Below, one piece after another: positions 43,269 through 52,897 of a stretch of DNA of 64,000 nt. Source of the stretch: JAICMB01 sp963802915 (GTDB lineage Bacteria > Acidobacteriota > Terriglobia > Bryobacterales > Bryobacteraceae). The notes beneath the pieces were generated by a model. That model worked only from the letters and a program-made list of their open reading frames with translations, was not told where the DNA came from and ran no database searches. The DNA lies in NCBI GenBank assembly GCA_963802915.1, contig CAWDKQ010000011.1:186001-250000 (forward strand), written 5' to 3'. Within the stretch, counting starts at the first letter, position 1; every line of letters begins with the position of its first letter. The position numbers and the translations under genes were made by a program.

Positions 43269-44460
43269 TGCAGCCGTGCACAGAGTAAATGTAAAGACTG
43301 CACCCAAGCTGTCGCAGTTCTTTTCTCCCAAGGTCGGTTGTTTCGCCCTGTTCGCCTGAATCAATTCGTTAATTGAGGGATTCTGTCACGACGCTTTGCC
43401 TGAAGTTTGTCGCCAGGTCACTTCCCGGAGCCTGCCGGACAGCAAATGCTGCCTCTGTTTGAAATCGAGCTTAGTTTGTGAGAGAGTCATGGATATTGAC
43501 GCGATCATAGCGGCTCTTTGTGCCGAACGGGAACGACGCCAGGTTTGACGCGTAAGACTTCCGCAAGATTGCGTGGACTTCGGACGCCAGATCCTTAAGT
43601 GCTTGAACCAGCGCTGCATGATACTCGTCGCCGGATCGCTTAAATGATCCGAAGCTCGTGGTTACATTCATAGCACCTGATCAGAGCGGGCGCGGCGGAG
43701 ATTCTAACAGATTTTCTAATGTGATTCGCATCATGCGTTTAGGATTAGAGCCTCTGGTTCTTGTGAGACCGGAGCGGGTTTTCGTCGCCCTCGATAACAG
43801 CGAGAACGGTTGCGATGAAGCCCAGAACTGCGCTGACGATATCGATATGCCAAATATCCTGGCTTTGAGGTTTCAGGGCTTGACGACTCTAGGGTTTGTG
43901 TCAAGAAGCCTTAGTTTCGATTGCTTCTGATCGGCTGTTCAGGCTAAGGCGGGCGATTGTGGGCGTGTACTCGGCAGAGTCTTTGAAGTTGCAGTTCCAG
44001 AGGAACTGAAGAACGGCTTGGGTGACGGGTGAACCAAGCTGTTCACGGCATCACAGCTCAGACCCGCCGCCGTCGATTTCGCCTGAAGCTTTTGTATATC
44101 GGCGAATCCTGAAGTGGCCGGATCGATATGGCGTTGTCGAAGGCTGAGTATAATATTACGTAGCTATGGGTATAACGGCGTGTCCAGTTTTTGATAATAA
44201 GCCACATACCGGTTTACACCCAGAAGGTCACGGATCGAGCCCTGCACCGTCAACCTGCTTTTGGGCAATCGCCAGAATCTTCAGCACTATCTAAACTCGA
44301 CGCATTGTCGATTGAGATCGGGCTTAGAACAGAACTTGATCGAGTTGTTTGATCCCTATCCGTACCCTATCTCGGCTTCTATGGCATGATACGGCACGGT
44401 CCCATACCATGTAACTCTCTGATTTAATTGATAGCGTCGTACCGCTGAAGGCCCCGGAAC
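43269..44460. other. long region without a confident gene
   Basis: About 1.2 kb. A minus-strand frame (43671-43471, starting MNVTTSFGSFKRSGDEYHAA) and a stretch near 43940-44040 (minus, with QFLWNCNFKDSAEYTPTIAR) have some protein character but no recognisable family or ribosome site. The region ends in a tRNA-Leu fragment, so it may be the worn end of an integrated element. Confidence 0.35.
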
Positions 44461-44518
44461 CGACTTAGGATCTGGTTCTCGAAAGGGAGTGCTGGTTCAA
44501 GTCCAGTCATCCGCACCA
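44461..44518 (+). other. 3' fragment of tRNA-Leu(UAG) with CCA, integration-site-like
   Basis: Starting at the anticodon loop (CTTAGGA, anticodon TAG) the sequence follows a tRNA-Leu: stem TCTGG, long variable arm, T stem GCTGG/CCAGT with loop TTCAAGT, acceptor strand CATCCGC, A and encoded CCA. The 5' part (expected GCGGATG plus D arm and CCAGA) is absent; upstream bases do not pair. Typical of an att site produced by integration into a tRNA 3' end. Confidence 0.65.
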
Positions 44519-44617
44519 CGCAGTACAAGCTGACATTTGTCATAACTACTTCCTGACGTTTCCCACTGGTCGAGGGGCTTTTTCTCGCGCAGTATTCGGA
44601 GTGAGGAGACACATGCC

Positions 44618-45145
44618 ATGCGATGGAACCCGATTCTGACTGGTTTTCTGATGCTACTCACTTGCGCCGCATATGCTCAGAAGCCGCCCGACCTCGACGC
44701 TCAGCGCGAGGCTATGAAGAAGCTCGCTTTCCTGGTTGGCAAATGGTCCGGTGACGCGACGGTGTTGCACGGCCCCAAAGAGACCATCAAAGTGCGGCAA
44801 ACGGAAGACGTCAAATACAAACTCAATGGACTGCTGTTGGTGATCGAAGGCACGGGCCGCGATCCGGAAAGCGGCGACACGAAATTCAACGCATTCGCGA
44901 CTGTTTCCTACGATGACACGGCGGGCGTTTATCATTTCCGCGCATACAACGACGGCCGTTACCTGGACACGGAGATGAAAGTGCCCACCAACGGCTTCGA
45001 GTGGGGATACAAAGCAGGACCCGCGAACGTTAACTTCACAATGCGGCTGAACGAAAAGGGTGAGTGGGTGGAAACCGGAGACATCGTTTTTGGAACGAAT
45101 CCGCCGCAAAAGACATTCGAGATGGTGGTGCGCCGGCAGAACTAG
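44618..45145 (+). CDS. secreted lipocalin-like (DUF1579-type) protein
   Basis: A 175-residue protein with signal peptide ILTGFLMLLTCAAYAQ and a body of beta strands starting AFLVGKWSGDATV and including LLLVIEGTGRD. It ends near EMVVRRQN. The GxW motif at the first strand and overall length suit the DUF1579/lipocalin-like secreted family common in Acidobacteria. Ligand unknown. It lies just after the tRNA-Leu fragment and converges with PaiB. Confidence 0.7.
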   Translation: MRWNPILTGFLMLLTCAAYAQKPPDLDAQREAMKKLAFLVGKWSGDATVLHGPKETIKVRQTEDVKYKLNGLLLVIEGTGRDPESGDTKFNAFATVSYDDTAGVYHFRAYNDGRYLDTEMKVPTNGFEWGYKAGPANVNFTMRLNEKGEWVETGDIVFGTNPPQKTFEMVVRRQN

Positions 45146-45154
45146 CGCGGCCGT

Positions 45155-45736
45155 TTATGGAAGCACCTTCTTCATGAACTCGCCCAGTTCGGTGCCGTCG
45201 AATGACTGCGTCACGCGGACACGATCCGCGGACGGACGGTTTTGGCTCAGCTTGTATTTGCCTTCCAGCTTTTTCACCCGGATTTCGAAGGCAGTCACTC
45301 CGCCGATCATTTTTTCCCGAAAGGCCTCCGGGAGTTCGTTCCATTGCTGGCGATACGCCGGCTCCGAGGCCTCAATCAGCATCATTAGAGCGGGCTCGGC
45401 CTCAATGATACCGGCCGTTCCGTAGGCGTGGACAGCGGTGTAGTTCCAGGTCGGAACGCTGAGCTTCGAATCGTACAAAGACGGAGAAACGTAATCGTGG
45501 GGGCCGGTGAATATGACCAGTACTTCAGCCTTTTCGAGAGCAGCGCTGCAGGGATTGGCTTTGGCAAAATGGCCGATCAGACTTATCTCGCCCCCGTTTT
45601 CTCGAACCACCAAAGGCGCGTGCGTTGCCGTGATTTCGCCTTCGACCGTCATCGCAATCGCGGCGAAGTTGTAACGGCGCATGAACGTGACAATCTCGTC
45701 TTGGTCGCCGACTTCGAAATGAGCAGGTGTATACAT
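45155..45736 (-). CDS. paiB: PaiB-type FMN-binding protein
   Basis: A 193-residue flavin-binding split-barrel protein of the PaiB family. It starts MYTPAHFEVGDQDEIVTFMR, with ATHAPLVV, GHFAKANP, VIFTGPHDYVSPSLY, VPTWNYTAVHAYGTA, then FEIRVKKLEGKYKLSQNRP. Bacillus PaiB is described as a negative regulator of sporulation and protease genes and binds FMN-like ligands. The ATG at 45736 overlaps the sixA stop (TGATG), so the two are translationally coupled. Confidence 0.88.
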   Translation of the reverse strand: MYTPAHFEVGDQDEIVTFMRRYNFAAIAMTVEGEITATHAPLVVRENGGEISLIGHFAKANPCSAALEKAEVLVIFTGPHDYVSPSLYDSKLSVPTWNYTAVHAYGTAGIIEAEPALMMLIEASEPAYRQQWNELPEAFREKMIGGVTAFEIRVKKLEGKYKLSQNRPSADRVRVTQSFDGTELGEFMKKVLP

Positions 45737-46218
45737 CAGACCGTCAAATCCGGCGTCAGCATCCACTTCAAAATGCCGCGAGGCGCCGCATTGAAGCCCT
45801 CCACGTCGATGCGGACAAGACCCGCTTTCGCGAACTCAACCTGCAGGTCGGGACAACCGGCCAGGTAGGCCGTCGTGGCGCTGAATAACGGCTCATGTCC
45901 GGCCAGGAGAATGCTCTCCTCATCGCGATGGACGCGAATCTCGTCCCAGACTCCGCGCGCTCCGGACTCCGGCGTGAGCGTGTCGGTGACCACAATCTCG
46001 CCCTTATATGCGACAACGTCCGCCGCGATCCGCGCGGCTTCCAGAGCACGTTTGTAGGGGCTCGACAGGATCAAGCTCGGGCGGGCGCGGGCCAGTTTCG
46101 CGGCTGCCATCACGCGCTGAATCTCGAAACGTCCTTCTTCGGTGAGCGCCCGGTCGGAGTCTGGCGATCCGGCCCGGCCCTGCTCCGCCGATCCGTGGCG
46201 GAGAAGATAGATCTCCAT
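45736..46218 (-). CDS. sixA: SixA-type phosphohistidine phosphatase
   Basis: A 160-residue histidine-phosphatase-superfamily protein. Catalytic RHG is at the start (EIYLLRHGSAEQ), and LTEEGRFEIQRV, LILSSPYKRALEAARI and LLAGHEPLFSATTAYL supply the remaining pocket and second His. This is the compact SixA layout. It would remove phosphate from His phosphotransfer domains or act on small phosphorylated targets. The ATG at 46218 is chosen since it begins the conserved core. Divergent from the O-antigen ligase gene 37 bp away. Confidence 0.88.
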   Translation of the reverse strand: MEIYLLRHGSAEQGRAGSPDSDRALTEEGRFEIQRVMAAAKLARARPSLILSSPYKRALEAARIAADVVAYKGEIVVTDTLTPESGARGVWDEIRVHRDEESILLAGHEPLFSATTAYLAGCPDLQVEFAKAGLVRIDVEGFNAAPRGILKWMLTPDLTV

Positions 46219-46255
46219 TCTTGCTAGTCTACAGGTTGGTTCGAGGCAAACGTTC

Positions 46256-47488
46256 ATGAGCTTCTCGAAGGCGGCGTTTCATCTCACTTGCGCCTCTATC
46301 GTTTCCATCCTTCTCTCCATAGCGGTTTCACAAATTCTGCTGGCGCTGGCCGTCGCGGCACTCCTGATTTCGGGCAGAAAGATGAGGTTTCCGCCCATCA
46401 AGCTGCCGCTTGCCATCTTTATCGGTTGGACATTTCTAGCCGTCGCTTTGTCACCCGATCCGCGCTCCGGCACGCCGCAGATCCGGAAGATGGTCCTGTT
46501 CTTTTTTCTGTTGCTGGTTGCCAGCACTTTTCAGAAAATCGGCGAGATCCGTGCCGTAGTGTTGCTATGGGGCTGCGTCGCGAGCGCCTCGGCGCTCCGC
46601 AGCTTTTATCAGTTCTGGCTGAAGTACGAACAGGCCAAGGAGCTCCACAGGAACTTCTACGATTACTACGTGTCAGCCCGCATCACGGGATTTACGAGTC
46701 ACTGGATGACGTTTGGCGGCGAAGAGATGATCGTGCTGCTGATGCTGATCTCTTACCTGTTCTTCTCGAGCGATCGTAAATGGAAAGTGCTGGGGTGGGC
46801 GTGCGTAGCCATCCTCATCCTGTCTCTGGTGCTCAGCCTGGACCGCAGTATTTTCCTGCTTGGCCTGCCCCTCGGCGTCTGTTACCTGATCTGGTTTTGG
46901 AATCGGAAGGTGTTTCTGCTGGCGCCTGTCGCGGCTATCGCGCTGCTGGCCGTGCCGGTTTTGCGGGAACGCGTCATGTCGACTTTTCAACCTCATGGTG
47001 ACACCGATTCCAACTTGCATCGCGTGATTACGCGACGAACGGGTTGGCAGATGGTGAAGGCGCATCCGCTGTTTGGATTGGGTCCGGAGCAAATCAAGCC
47101 GCAGTTCGACAGCTATGTACCGGCCGACGTTCATCGGCCGTTGCCGACCGGCTGGTACGGGCATCTGCATAACATCTATCTGCAATATGCCGCGGAACGC
47201 GGGATTCCCGCGCTTCTAGCGATGCTGTGGCTGATCGGGAAGGCGGCCTACGACTTCTTCCTCGGACTGCGACGTCGCGATCTCGATCCCGAGGCTCGAT
47301 TCGTTCTGAACGGCGCGATCGCGGTCTTTCTGGGCATTCTGGCGGAGGGATATTTCGAATACAATCTCGGCGACAGCGAGGTTCTCACGATGTTTCTCTC
47401 CGTGCTGGCGTTTGGATACGTCGCGCTCGCGGCATCCGGCGCAACCAGGCGCGTTGCGGTGGCGGAGGAAGCGCGCGTTGCCGATTGA
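46256..47488 (+). CDS. O-antigen ligase/polymerase-type (Wzy_C) membrane protein
   Basis: A 410-residue polytopic protein with about 11 transmembrane helices and the Wzy_C domain: LSLDRSIFLLGLPLG, then the large loop with RRTGWQMVKAHPLFGLGPEQ and HLHNIYLQYAAERGIPALLA, the ligase hallmark containing the functional Arg and His. It joins polysaccharide to lipid A-core or to proteins on the outer face of the cytoplasmic membrane, or polymerises glycans. It overlaps the following SDR gene by 11 bases. Confidence 0.85.
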   Translation: MSFSKAAFHLTCASIVSILLSIAVSQILLALAVAALLISGRKMRFPPIKLPLAIFIGWTFLAVALSPDPRSGTPQIRKMVLFFFLLLVASTFQKIGEIRAVVLLWGCVASASALRSFYQFWLKYEQAKELHRNFYDYYVSARITGFTSHWMTFGGEEMIVLLMLISYLFFSSDRKWKVLGWACVAILILSLVLSLDRSIFLLGLPLGVCYLIWFWNRKVFLLAPVAAIALLAVPVLRERVMSTFQPHGDTDSNLHRVITRRTGWQMVKAHPLFGLGPEQIKPQFDSYVPADVHRPLPTGWYGHLHNIYLQYAAERGIPALLAMLWLIGKAAYDFFLGLRRRDLDPEARFVLNGAIAVFLGILAEGYFEYNLGDSEVLTMFLSVLAFGYVALAASGATRRVAVAEEARVAD

Positions 47489-48146
47489 CGGGCTGTCGAT
47501 CCTGCTCGCCGGAGGGGCCGGTGGACTCGGATCGGCAACTGCGGAACTTCTGGCGGCTGATGGCGCGGATGTCATTATCAGCTCGCGCTCGCACGGGATA
47601 AAGGCCGATATCACGAAGGCCGAGGATCGCACGCGGCTCCTCGATTCCGTAACGAATTTATATGGTCTGGTGGTGTTCGCGGGAAATCCGGCTCGCGGCA
47701 GCAGCGATGAGATGATGCGGTTGTCGCACGAGGTGAATTATCAGGGTCCGATCCTGCTGGCGCGCGAGGCTGCGGAGCGCATGAAGGCGCGCGGCAGTCA
47801 GGGCGCAATCGTGCTGTTTTCGACCATGCAGGCCGTGGCTTTATTTCCAGGATCGACCGTTTATGCCGGCGAGAAAGCCGCGCTCTTGCATGCCGCGCGT
47901 ATTCTCGCGAAGGAATGCCGCGGCGCGGCGAATGTACGCGTAAACGTGATCGCGCCCGGCGTGATGGCGGCGGGAATGGCCGAGGTCAGCATCGCGTCAG
48001 GCAAGTATAACCGCTATATTGACGACGGTGTGATTCCGAGGTTCGGGCGAGCGATCGACGTGGCCCGCGCTGTCCGATTCCTGTTGGAACCGGATAACTA
48101 TGTTACGGGGCAAGTGTTATCGGTCGACGGCGGGATTACGCTTTAG
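47478..48146 (+). CDS. short-chain dehydrogenase/reductase (SDR)
   Basis: A 222-residue Rossmann-fold SDR. The cofactor motif is LLAGGAGGLGSA, then VVFAGNPARG, the active-site Ser in VLFSTMQAV and YAGEK (Tyr-x3-Lys), VNVIAPGVMAAGM, and a terminal QVLSVDGGITL. The likely start is TTG 47478 because an upstream start would overlap the ligase gene by more than 70 bases. Substrate unknown; in this cluster a sugar or lipid-linked intermediate is plausible. It converges with the STELLO-type gene with a four-base overlap. Confidence 0.85.
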   Translation: MPIDGLSILLAGGAGGLGSATAELLAADGADVIISSRSHGIKADITKAEDRTRLLDSVTNLYGLVVFAGNPARGSSDEMMRLSHEVNYQGPILLAREAAERMKARGSQGAIVLFSTMQAVALFPGSTVYAGEKAALLHAARILAKECRGAANVRVNVIAPGVMAAGMAEVSIASGKYNRYIDDGVIPRFGRAIDVARAVRFLLEPDNYVTGQVLSVDGGITL

Positions 48147-49141
48147 CTAGAGCATTCCCGACAGTCGTCCATCCAGGAGTGGACGAGTGAGAGTTCGGCG
48201 CCGTCCACTAAATCCATACGAACTAGCTGTTCGTAACAGGTCATCAGGTTGGAGTACATGTTCTCGGGACCTGCGTGCATTTCGAGTCCATCGAGTGCGT
48301 CCGCAATGCGCGCATTATTCAGATAGCCGGGAATTTCGTCCCGAAAATCTCGTAGTAAATTGTGCTCGTTTCTGACCTGCTCCACGGTGGGTTCATGAAA
48401 TAACACAGACCAGCTGTTGGCCCAGGCAATCCGCTGAGCGACGAAGCTTCTCCAGATATCGGTTATTCGGAAGCTGCAGTAAGAGGGAAGATACAGCAGC
48501 GGAAAAGCCTCCGAAAACCATGTTGTGTTTTGGCTGTTGAAGGGACACCAGTATCCCGGCGCAAGGGCAACCGCGGCATCGCGAGTGAATTCGATCGGAA
48601 GCTTTCCCACGAGGCGATAGATGGCGTCCACATCGGGATCGCCTGCGGCAAGTCCCTGCTGAATCGGTGCTGTCACGGTAAGGGTCGTGTCTTCGCCGAC
48701 CCCCTCGCGAATGTGCTCCAGAGGAAACCCGCGCGGCCAGACCGGTTCATCGGTGAACCAGCGATATACGTTGACCCACCTGCCGCCCTTCAAAACGGGC
48801 ACTGTGTGCCGTAGGGTTCTCTTCGCCCAGAAAGCCTCTCGGGGCAAGTTGTCGTCATCCGTTTCTAATATAATCTCGGCGCCGTCTCTCATGGCCAGGA
48901 GATAGCCGATGTTTTTACGAGCGTAGTGCCGTAGCGGGCAGCGCTGGGCAAAGCGCAGTCCGGTGTCGCGCTGCCGCTCGATTCCGAAGTAATTACATCC
49001 ATCGAGATGAAAGTCCGGCGGACTGGTGGCATCGCCGATCAGGTAGAACGGGATCTCATGTTCCGCGGCGCCCTTTGCCAGAAGTTCCAGCACTTTGTTC
49101 GGAGCAGCGATCGAAGTGACTACCAGGGCAGATCGCGGCAT
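48143..49141 (-). CDS. STELLO/DUF288-type glycosyltransferase
   Basis: A 332-residue protein matching the STELLO (DUF288) family: VVTSIAAPNKVLELLAKGAA, PFYLIGDATSPPDF, LRHYARKNIGYLLAMRDGAE, then the acidic cluster ILETDDDNLP, and WVNVYRWFTDEPVWPRGFPL. In plants and protists these are Golgi glycosyltransferases related to cellulose synthase trafficking; bacterial homologues are uncharacterised. The DDD cluster suits a GT-A metal site. It directly follows the GT2 gene (stop and start abut), so they act in one operon. Confidence 0.8.
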   Translation of the reverse strand: MPRSALVVTSIAAPNKVLELLAKGAAEHEIPFYLIGDATSPPDFHLDGCNYFGIERQRDTGLRFAQRCPLRHYARKNIGYLLAMRDGAEIILETDDDNLPREAFWAKRTLRHTVPVLKGGRWVNVYRWFTDEPVWPRGFPLEHIREGVGEDTTLTVTAPIQQGLAAGDPDVDAIYRLVGKLPIEFTRDAAVALAPGYWCPFNSQNTTWFSEAFPLLYLPSYCSFRITDIWRSFVAQRIAWANSWSVLFHEPTVEQVRNEHNLLRDFRDEIPGYLNNARIADALDGLEMHAGPENMYSNLMTCYEQLVRMDLVDGAELSLVHSWMDDCRECSS

Positions 49142-49888
49142 CTAGGGCGTGATGTGGGACTCCAACGGCTCGGCTTTCGATTCTTTATAGAGCGCCCACA
49201 GATTCCGGAACGACTCGCTCAGTTGGCGAATTCCCACCGGAGCGCTGGCGTTGCGATAAGTGATCGGAACTTCCGCGACCTGCAGGTTTCGGCAGAAGAA
49301 CTTAATTTCGGTCTGAAAGAAAGGTCCCCGCGAACGAATGCCGGTATTTAGAACCATGCGAAGCACGTCGGCGCGGAACAACTCAAAGCCGCTGGTCATA
49401 TCGGACAAACGGGTTCCAAGCAGCAAGTTTGTAACTAAGGAGCCTCCGCGGCTGACAAATCTACGCCACAGGGAACTGTCCCGGATGGATCCGCCTTTCA
49501 CGAAACGGCTTCCGAAAACGCAATCATATCCTTGTGCGATACGGTCGAGGAATTGGGGGATTTCGCCAGGGTCGTGACTAAAGCCACCGTCGATTTCGAG
49601 CACCAAATCGCTATTCCCATCGAGCGCCGCCCGATAACCGCGGATGTAGGCGTCGACGACGCATTCGTTTTCCGGGGCCCACACTACCTCTAGCCTGGGC
49701 TCGACCGCAGCGAGGGCCTGCAGGCGTTCTTTTGTGTCGTCCTTACTCACTGTGTCGACGACCGCGAAAAATCGGACGGATCGCAGTCCCCTGCATTGGT
49801 CGAGTACAGCCTGGACAAAACGCACCGCGCTTTCGCTCTCGTTCGCCATGGGACAAGCGATGCCCAAGTTAATTTCGGATCTTTGCAT
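49142..49888 (-). CDS. GT2-family glycosyltransferase (DPM/GtrB-like)
   Basis: A 248-residue GT-A enzyme: N-terminal IACPMANESESAVRFVQAVL, DLVLEIDGGFSHDPGEIPQF with the DxD-equivalent, CVFGSRFVKGGS, and the acceptor loop SDMTSGFELFRADVL. It lacks the C-terminal transmembrane pair of GtrB, so it is a soluble or peripheral polyprenyl-phosphate sugar transferase. It would provide lipid-linked sugar for the glycan made by this cluster. It is divergently oriented from the membrane protein at 49961. Confidence 0.85.
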   Translation of the reverse strand: MQRSEINLGIACPMANESESAVRFVQAVLDQCRGLRSVRFFAVVDTVSKDDTKERLQALAAVEPRLEVVWAPENECVVDAYIRGYRAALDGNSDLVLEIDGGFSHDPGEIPQFLDRIAQGYDCVFGSRFVKGGSIRDSSLWRRFVSRGGSLVTNLLLGTRLSDMTSGFELFRADVLRMVLNTGIRSRGPFFQTEIKFFCRNLQVAEVPITYRNASAPVGIRQLSESFRNLWALYKESKAEPLESHITP

Positions 49889-49960
49889 GAATTCAGAACC
49901 GGACGGGTCACTTCAGTGTATCGTGGCGAGTTGCAGGGCGCTTGGTATACTCGGTCTCGA

Positions 49961-51196
49961 ATGCAAGTGTCGATCGCAACAATCTCCCGCCTACGGGATT
50001 TCGCTGCAATATCGATCACCGCCGCCGTGATTATCGGAGCGTTTTTACTTATGACGAACCGGGAGGTCCCCAAGTTCGACATGGTGCATTACGTCGACAT
50101 GGCCGATCACGGGATTCTGAACAATCAAAAACTGATTGCTCCCTTCGCCTACCGTTTCGCGGCTCCGCTGTTTATCGGCGTTCTGGCGCGGGTATTGGGC
50201 ATCGATACAATTACCGCGTTTCGAGTCTGCGCTTGCATTGCATCCGGCCTGTTTATTATTTCCTGTTATTACCTTGCCACATCGTTAGGGACAGCGAAGA
50301 GATTCGCGGCGGCGGCGGCGGTCGCGTTCGCCCTGTTCGTCTTTATCGTCAAGTGGAATGTTTTTTCAGGAGCGATGGTGGATATCTACGCTTATCCTAT
50401 TCTCCTTCTGGCCTTCTGGGCCATGCTGCGCGGACGGGTGCTCCTCTGCATTCTCATCTCGGGCGCCGGACTCATCTTCAAAGAGTTTCTACTCGTGCCT
50501 CTGCTGACCCAGGCAGCCGCAATCACTCTTCACAACGGCATCGGCAATTGGCGAAAGACCATCGGTCCGCTTGCACTCGCCGGGGCGGTATTGGGAGTGT
50601 TTTTTGTGCTTCCGCGCGCGCTCATTCACGTTACCGCCAGTTTTCAAAATGTGGATGCGATCAACAACCCGGCATCCCTCAGGAACCTCGTAATCTATCC
50701 AAGTTCGTGGGCACGCAATTTCAATATCGTCTATTCCTATCTTGCCTTCTGGTTGCCGGTGTTACTCCTCCTCACCTGGCGCCGGCTCAAGCTGGTTTAC
50801 GAACAGTGGAATGGCATTGCGATTACCATCGGGCTCTATATGTTCTTCCATTTCCTATTAGTGATGTATGGAGGAACTAACCTGATGATCTTCGTCAGTT
50901 ACTCTGTCCCGGTAGCGCTCCTGGTACTGGCTACGGTGCTCCAAAGCGGACGGGTCGAGTGGTGGGAGCCCATACTTATGCTAGCCGTTGTATTCGTGTT
51001 CAATCGCGATTGGGCTCAGATTCCGGCGTACAAAAACGTGAACGAGTACCTGGATTTCCTTGGCGGGTATCATATGAGAGTTAATATCAGCTCCTATCGC
51101 CGGATGTTAGAGCTGCTGCTGTGGATCGCCGGATTTTGGATCTTTCGGAACCTGACGTCGCCGGCAGGTTCCGAATCCAACATGGCCCGCGCCTGA
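49961..51196 (+). CDS. polytopic membrane protein, possibly a lipid-sugar glycosyltransferase
   Basis: A 411-residue protein with about ten transmembrane helices. The first periplasmic loop has DMVHYVDMADHG, an acidic motif in the place where GT-C enzymes keep DxD, and later PSSWARNFNIVYSYLAFWLP. I do not recognise a named family, but the layout and neighbours suggest a GT-C-type transferase using lipid-linked sugar. I start at ATG 49961; an open frame reaches 49796 but overlaps the divergent GT2 gene. Confidence 0.65.
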   Translation: MQVSIATISRLRDFAAISITAAVIIGAFLLMTNREVPKFDMVHYVDMADHGILNNQKLIAPFAYRFAAPLFIGVLARVLGIDTITAFRVCACIASGLFIISCYYLATSLGTAKRFAAAAAVAFALFVFIVKWNVFSGAMVDIYAYPILLLAFWAMLRGRVLLCILISGAGLIFKEFLLVPLLTQAAAITLHNGIGNWRKTIGPLALAGAVLGVFFVLPRALIHVTASFQNVDAINNPASLRNLVIYPSSWARNFNIVYSYLAFWLPVLLLLTWRRLKLVYEQWNGIAITIGLYMFFHFLLVMYGGTNLMIFVSYSVPVALLVLATVLQSGRVEWWEPILMLAVVFVFNRDWAQIPAYKNVNEYLDFLGGYHMRVNISSYRRMLELLLWIAGFWIFRNLTSPAGSESNMARA

Positions 51197-51580
51197 CTAC
51201 TTCGGCTTGTAGGCGATGCAATCGATTTCGATTTTCATTTGCGGGTTCGCAAACTTCGTCTCCACCGTGGTTCGCGCGGGTTTGTGTTCGCCGAAGAACT
51301 CGTTGTAGACCTCGTTCATCGCCGCGAAATCACGACCCTCGCGGAGGAAGACGGAGCACTTTACCACGTCCGCCATGCCGGCGTTGCAGCCTTCCAGGAT
51401 GCTCTTGACGTTGTTGAGAACCAGGCGCGTCTCCTGTTGGATATCGCCGTATTCGAACTGGTTCGTCTTCGGATCGATAGGGCCTTGACCAGACACGAAA
51501 ATGAAATCGCCGGCACGCACGGCTGGCGAGTAAGGCCCGCGGGGAGTGGGAGTGCCCGCGGGTGAAAGTCGCTCGATCAT
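51197..51580 (-). CDS. ridA: RidA family enamine/imine deaminase
   Basis: A 127-residue RidA (YjgF/YER057c) protein: PAGTPTPRGPYSPAVRAGDF, FVSGQGPIDP, then VVKCSVFLREGRDFAAMNEV, the loop with the catalytic Arg region RTTVETKF, and the terminal KIEIDCIAYKP. RidA hydrolyses reactive 2-aminoacrylate and other enamines made by PLP enzymes, including threonine dehydratase. Its stop abuts the stop of the opposite membrane-protein gene. It lies just after the NYN gene on the same strand. Confidence 0.9.
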   Translation of the reverse strand: MIERLSPAGTPTPRGPYSPAVRAGDFIFVSGQGPIDPKTNQFEYGDIQQETRLVLNNVKSILEGCNAGMADVVKCSVFLREGRDFAAMNEVYNEFFGEHKPARTTVETKFANPQMKIEIDCIAYKPK

Positions 51581-51585
51581 CTAAA

Positions 51586-52897
51586 TTAGTCCGTCCTTTT
51601 TTTGCGAGGCCGCCGTTGCGGACGGTCGCCTGTGTTCGACGCTGCTTTACGGGTGCGCTTCACCGGTTTCGGCTTGACCGGCGGAGGATTCGGCTCCAGC
51701 AGCGAGGGCTGGCCCTCGACGTAAGGCTGGGGCTCTTCCTCTTCTTCCTCCGGTGGAGGAGCGGCCGGCGGTTCCGGGAGCGCTGGCGGATAGAATTCCG
51801 CGCCGAGGTGGACCACCAGGCCTTTCTCCTCGTCGGGTTCGACTCGAACCACGAGCTTGTCCTGCGCATAGTTGAGGAACTCGGCGAATTCCTGATAACC
51901 GTAGGCGGTGTGGTTGAAATCGGGATGGTCGGCTTGCATCCACGCCTGCAGATCGTCCGCGGACGCGCCCTCCTCCATTTCCAGGCGATGCGTTTCGAGC
52001 ACGTCGCGCAGTTTGGGAAGCACTTCCTCGGGCTTCGGCGTCGGGCGCTCGGGTTGATTGCGAGGTCTTGCGCTCGATGACGTAGCGGCCACCCTGACCG
52101 CTGACGTTCACGAAATCGGCCTTCTTCAGTTTCTCGACAAATTCGGAAAAGCTGTTCGCGCCGTACGCTTTTTCCGTAAACGCCGGATCGAACTGCAACA
52201 TGGTGGATTTCAGCAGTCCGAGCTGCGGCTGCACGCCGCGGCGTTCCAGCACTTGCAGAGCGCGCTCGACGAGTGGCATGGCCTGCGCCAGCTCGAGCGG
52301 AGCGGGACGCTGCCGTCTCTCTTTGCTGCCGAACCGATCCTGACGCTCCGGCGGACGGCGCTCCATGCGATTGTCCGGACGGGGCCCTTCGATCGGTGCT
52401 GCTACTACCGGCGCCGCGCTGACGGCGGTGTCGGACAGCAGCGATTCATAACTGATGAACTCGTGGCAGTTCTGCTGCAGGATCGTGCTGGTGAAGGCCT
52501 TTCCGCCAACAACGAACACGGTCTTGCCGTATTCCTTGAGCTTGTTCACGAGCGGGACGAAGTCGCTATCGCCGCTAATGATGGCGAACGCGTTCACATG
52601 GCTGTGCGTGAACGCCATCTCCAGAGCGTCGAGAGCGAGATTGATATCGGCGCCGTTCTTGTCGCCGCGGGGCGAAGGCAGGCGCTGCACCATCTGTACG
52701 GCGTTCTCCGCCATTCCTCGAGTGGCGCTTTCCTGCCGTCCCCAGTTGGCGTATGCGAATTTGGCGACGATGTCGCCGCGCTCTTTCAGAGCCTCTATTG
52801 CCACGGCGACATCGAATTCGCGCCGCAGCGTGGTCTTTACGCCGATCTCTATATTGTCGTAATCGACAAAGACGGCAATGTTCAATTTTTCTTGCAT
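51586..52897 (-). CDS. NYN-domain RNase-like protein with LOTUS/OST-HTH domains (frameshifted)
   Basis: Two overlapping frames join into one about 436-residue protein if one base is removed near 52070. The N-terminal NYN/LabA domain (PIN-like fold) is NIAVFVDYDNIEIGVK, NGADINLALDALEMAF and AIISGDSDFVPLVNKLKEYG. Then come two winged-helix LOTUS/OST-HTH repeats (LGLLKSTMLQFDPAFTEKAY and DLQAWMQADHPDFNHTAYGY) and an acidic Pro-rich tail with basic end. Such proteins are predicted RNA-binding nucleases. The extra base may be a sequence error; without repair the second repeat is lost. Confidence 0.75.

Noticed and set aside
44424..44612. Minus-strand frame with RMTGLEPALPFENQ
   Set aside because: Complement of the tRNA-Leu fragment; not a protein gene.
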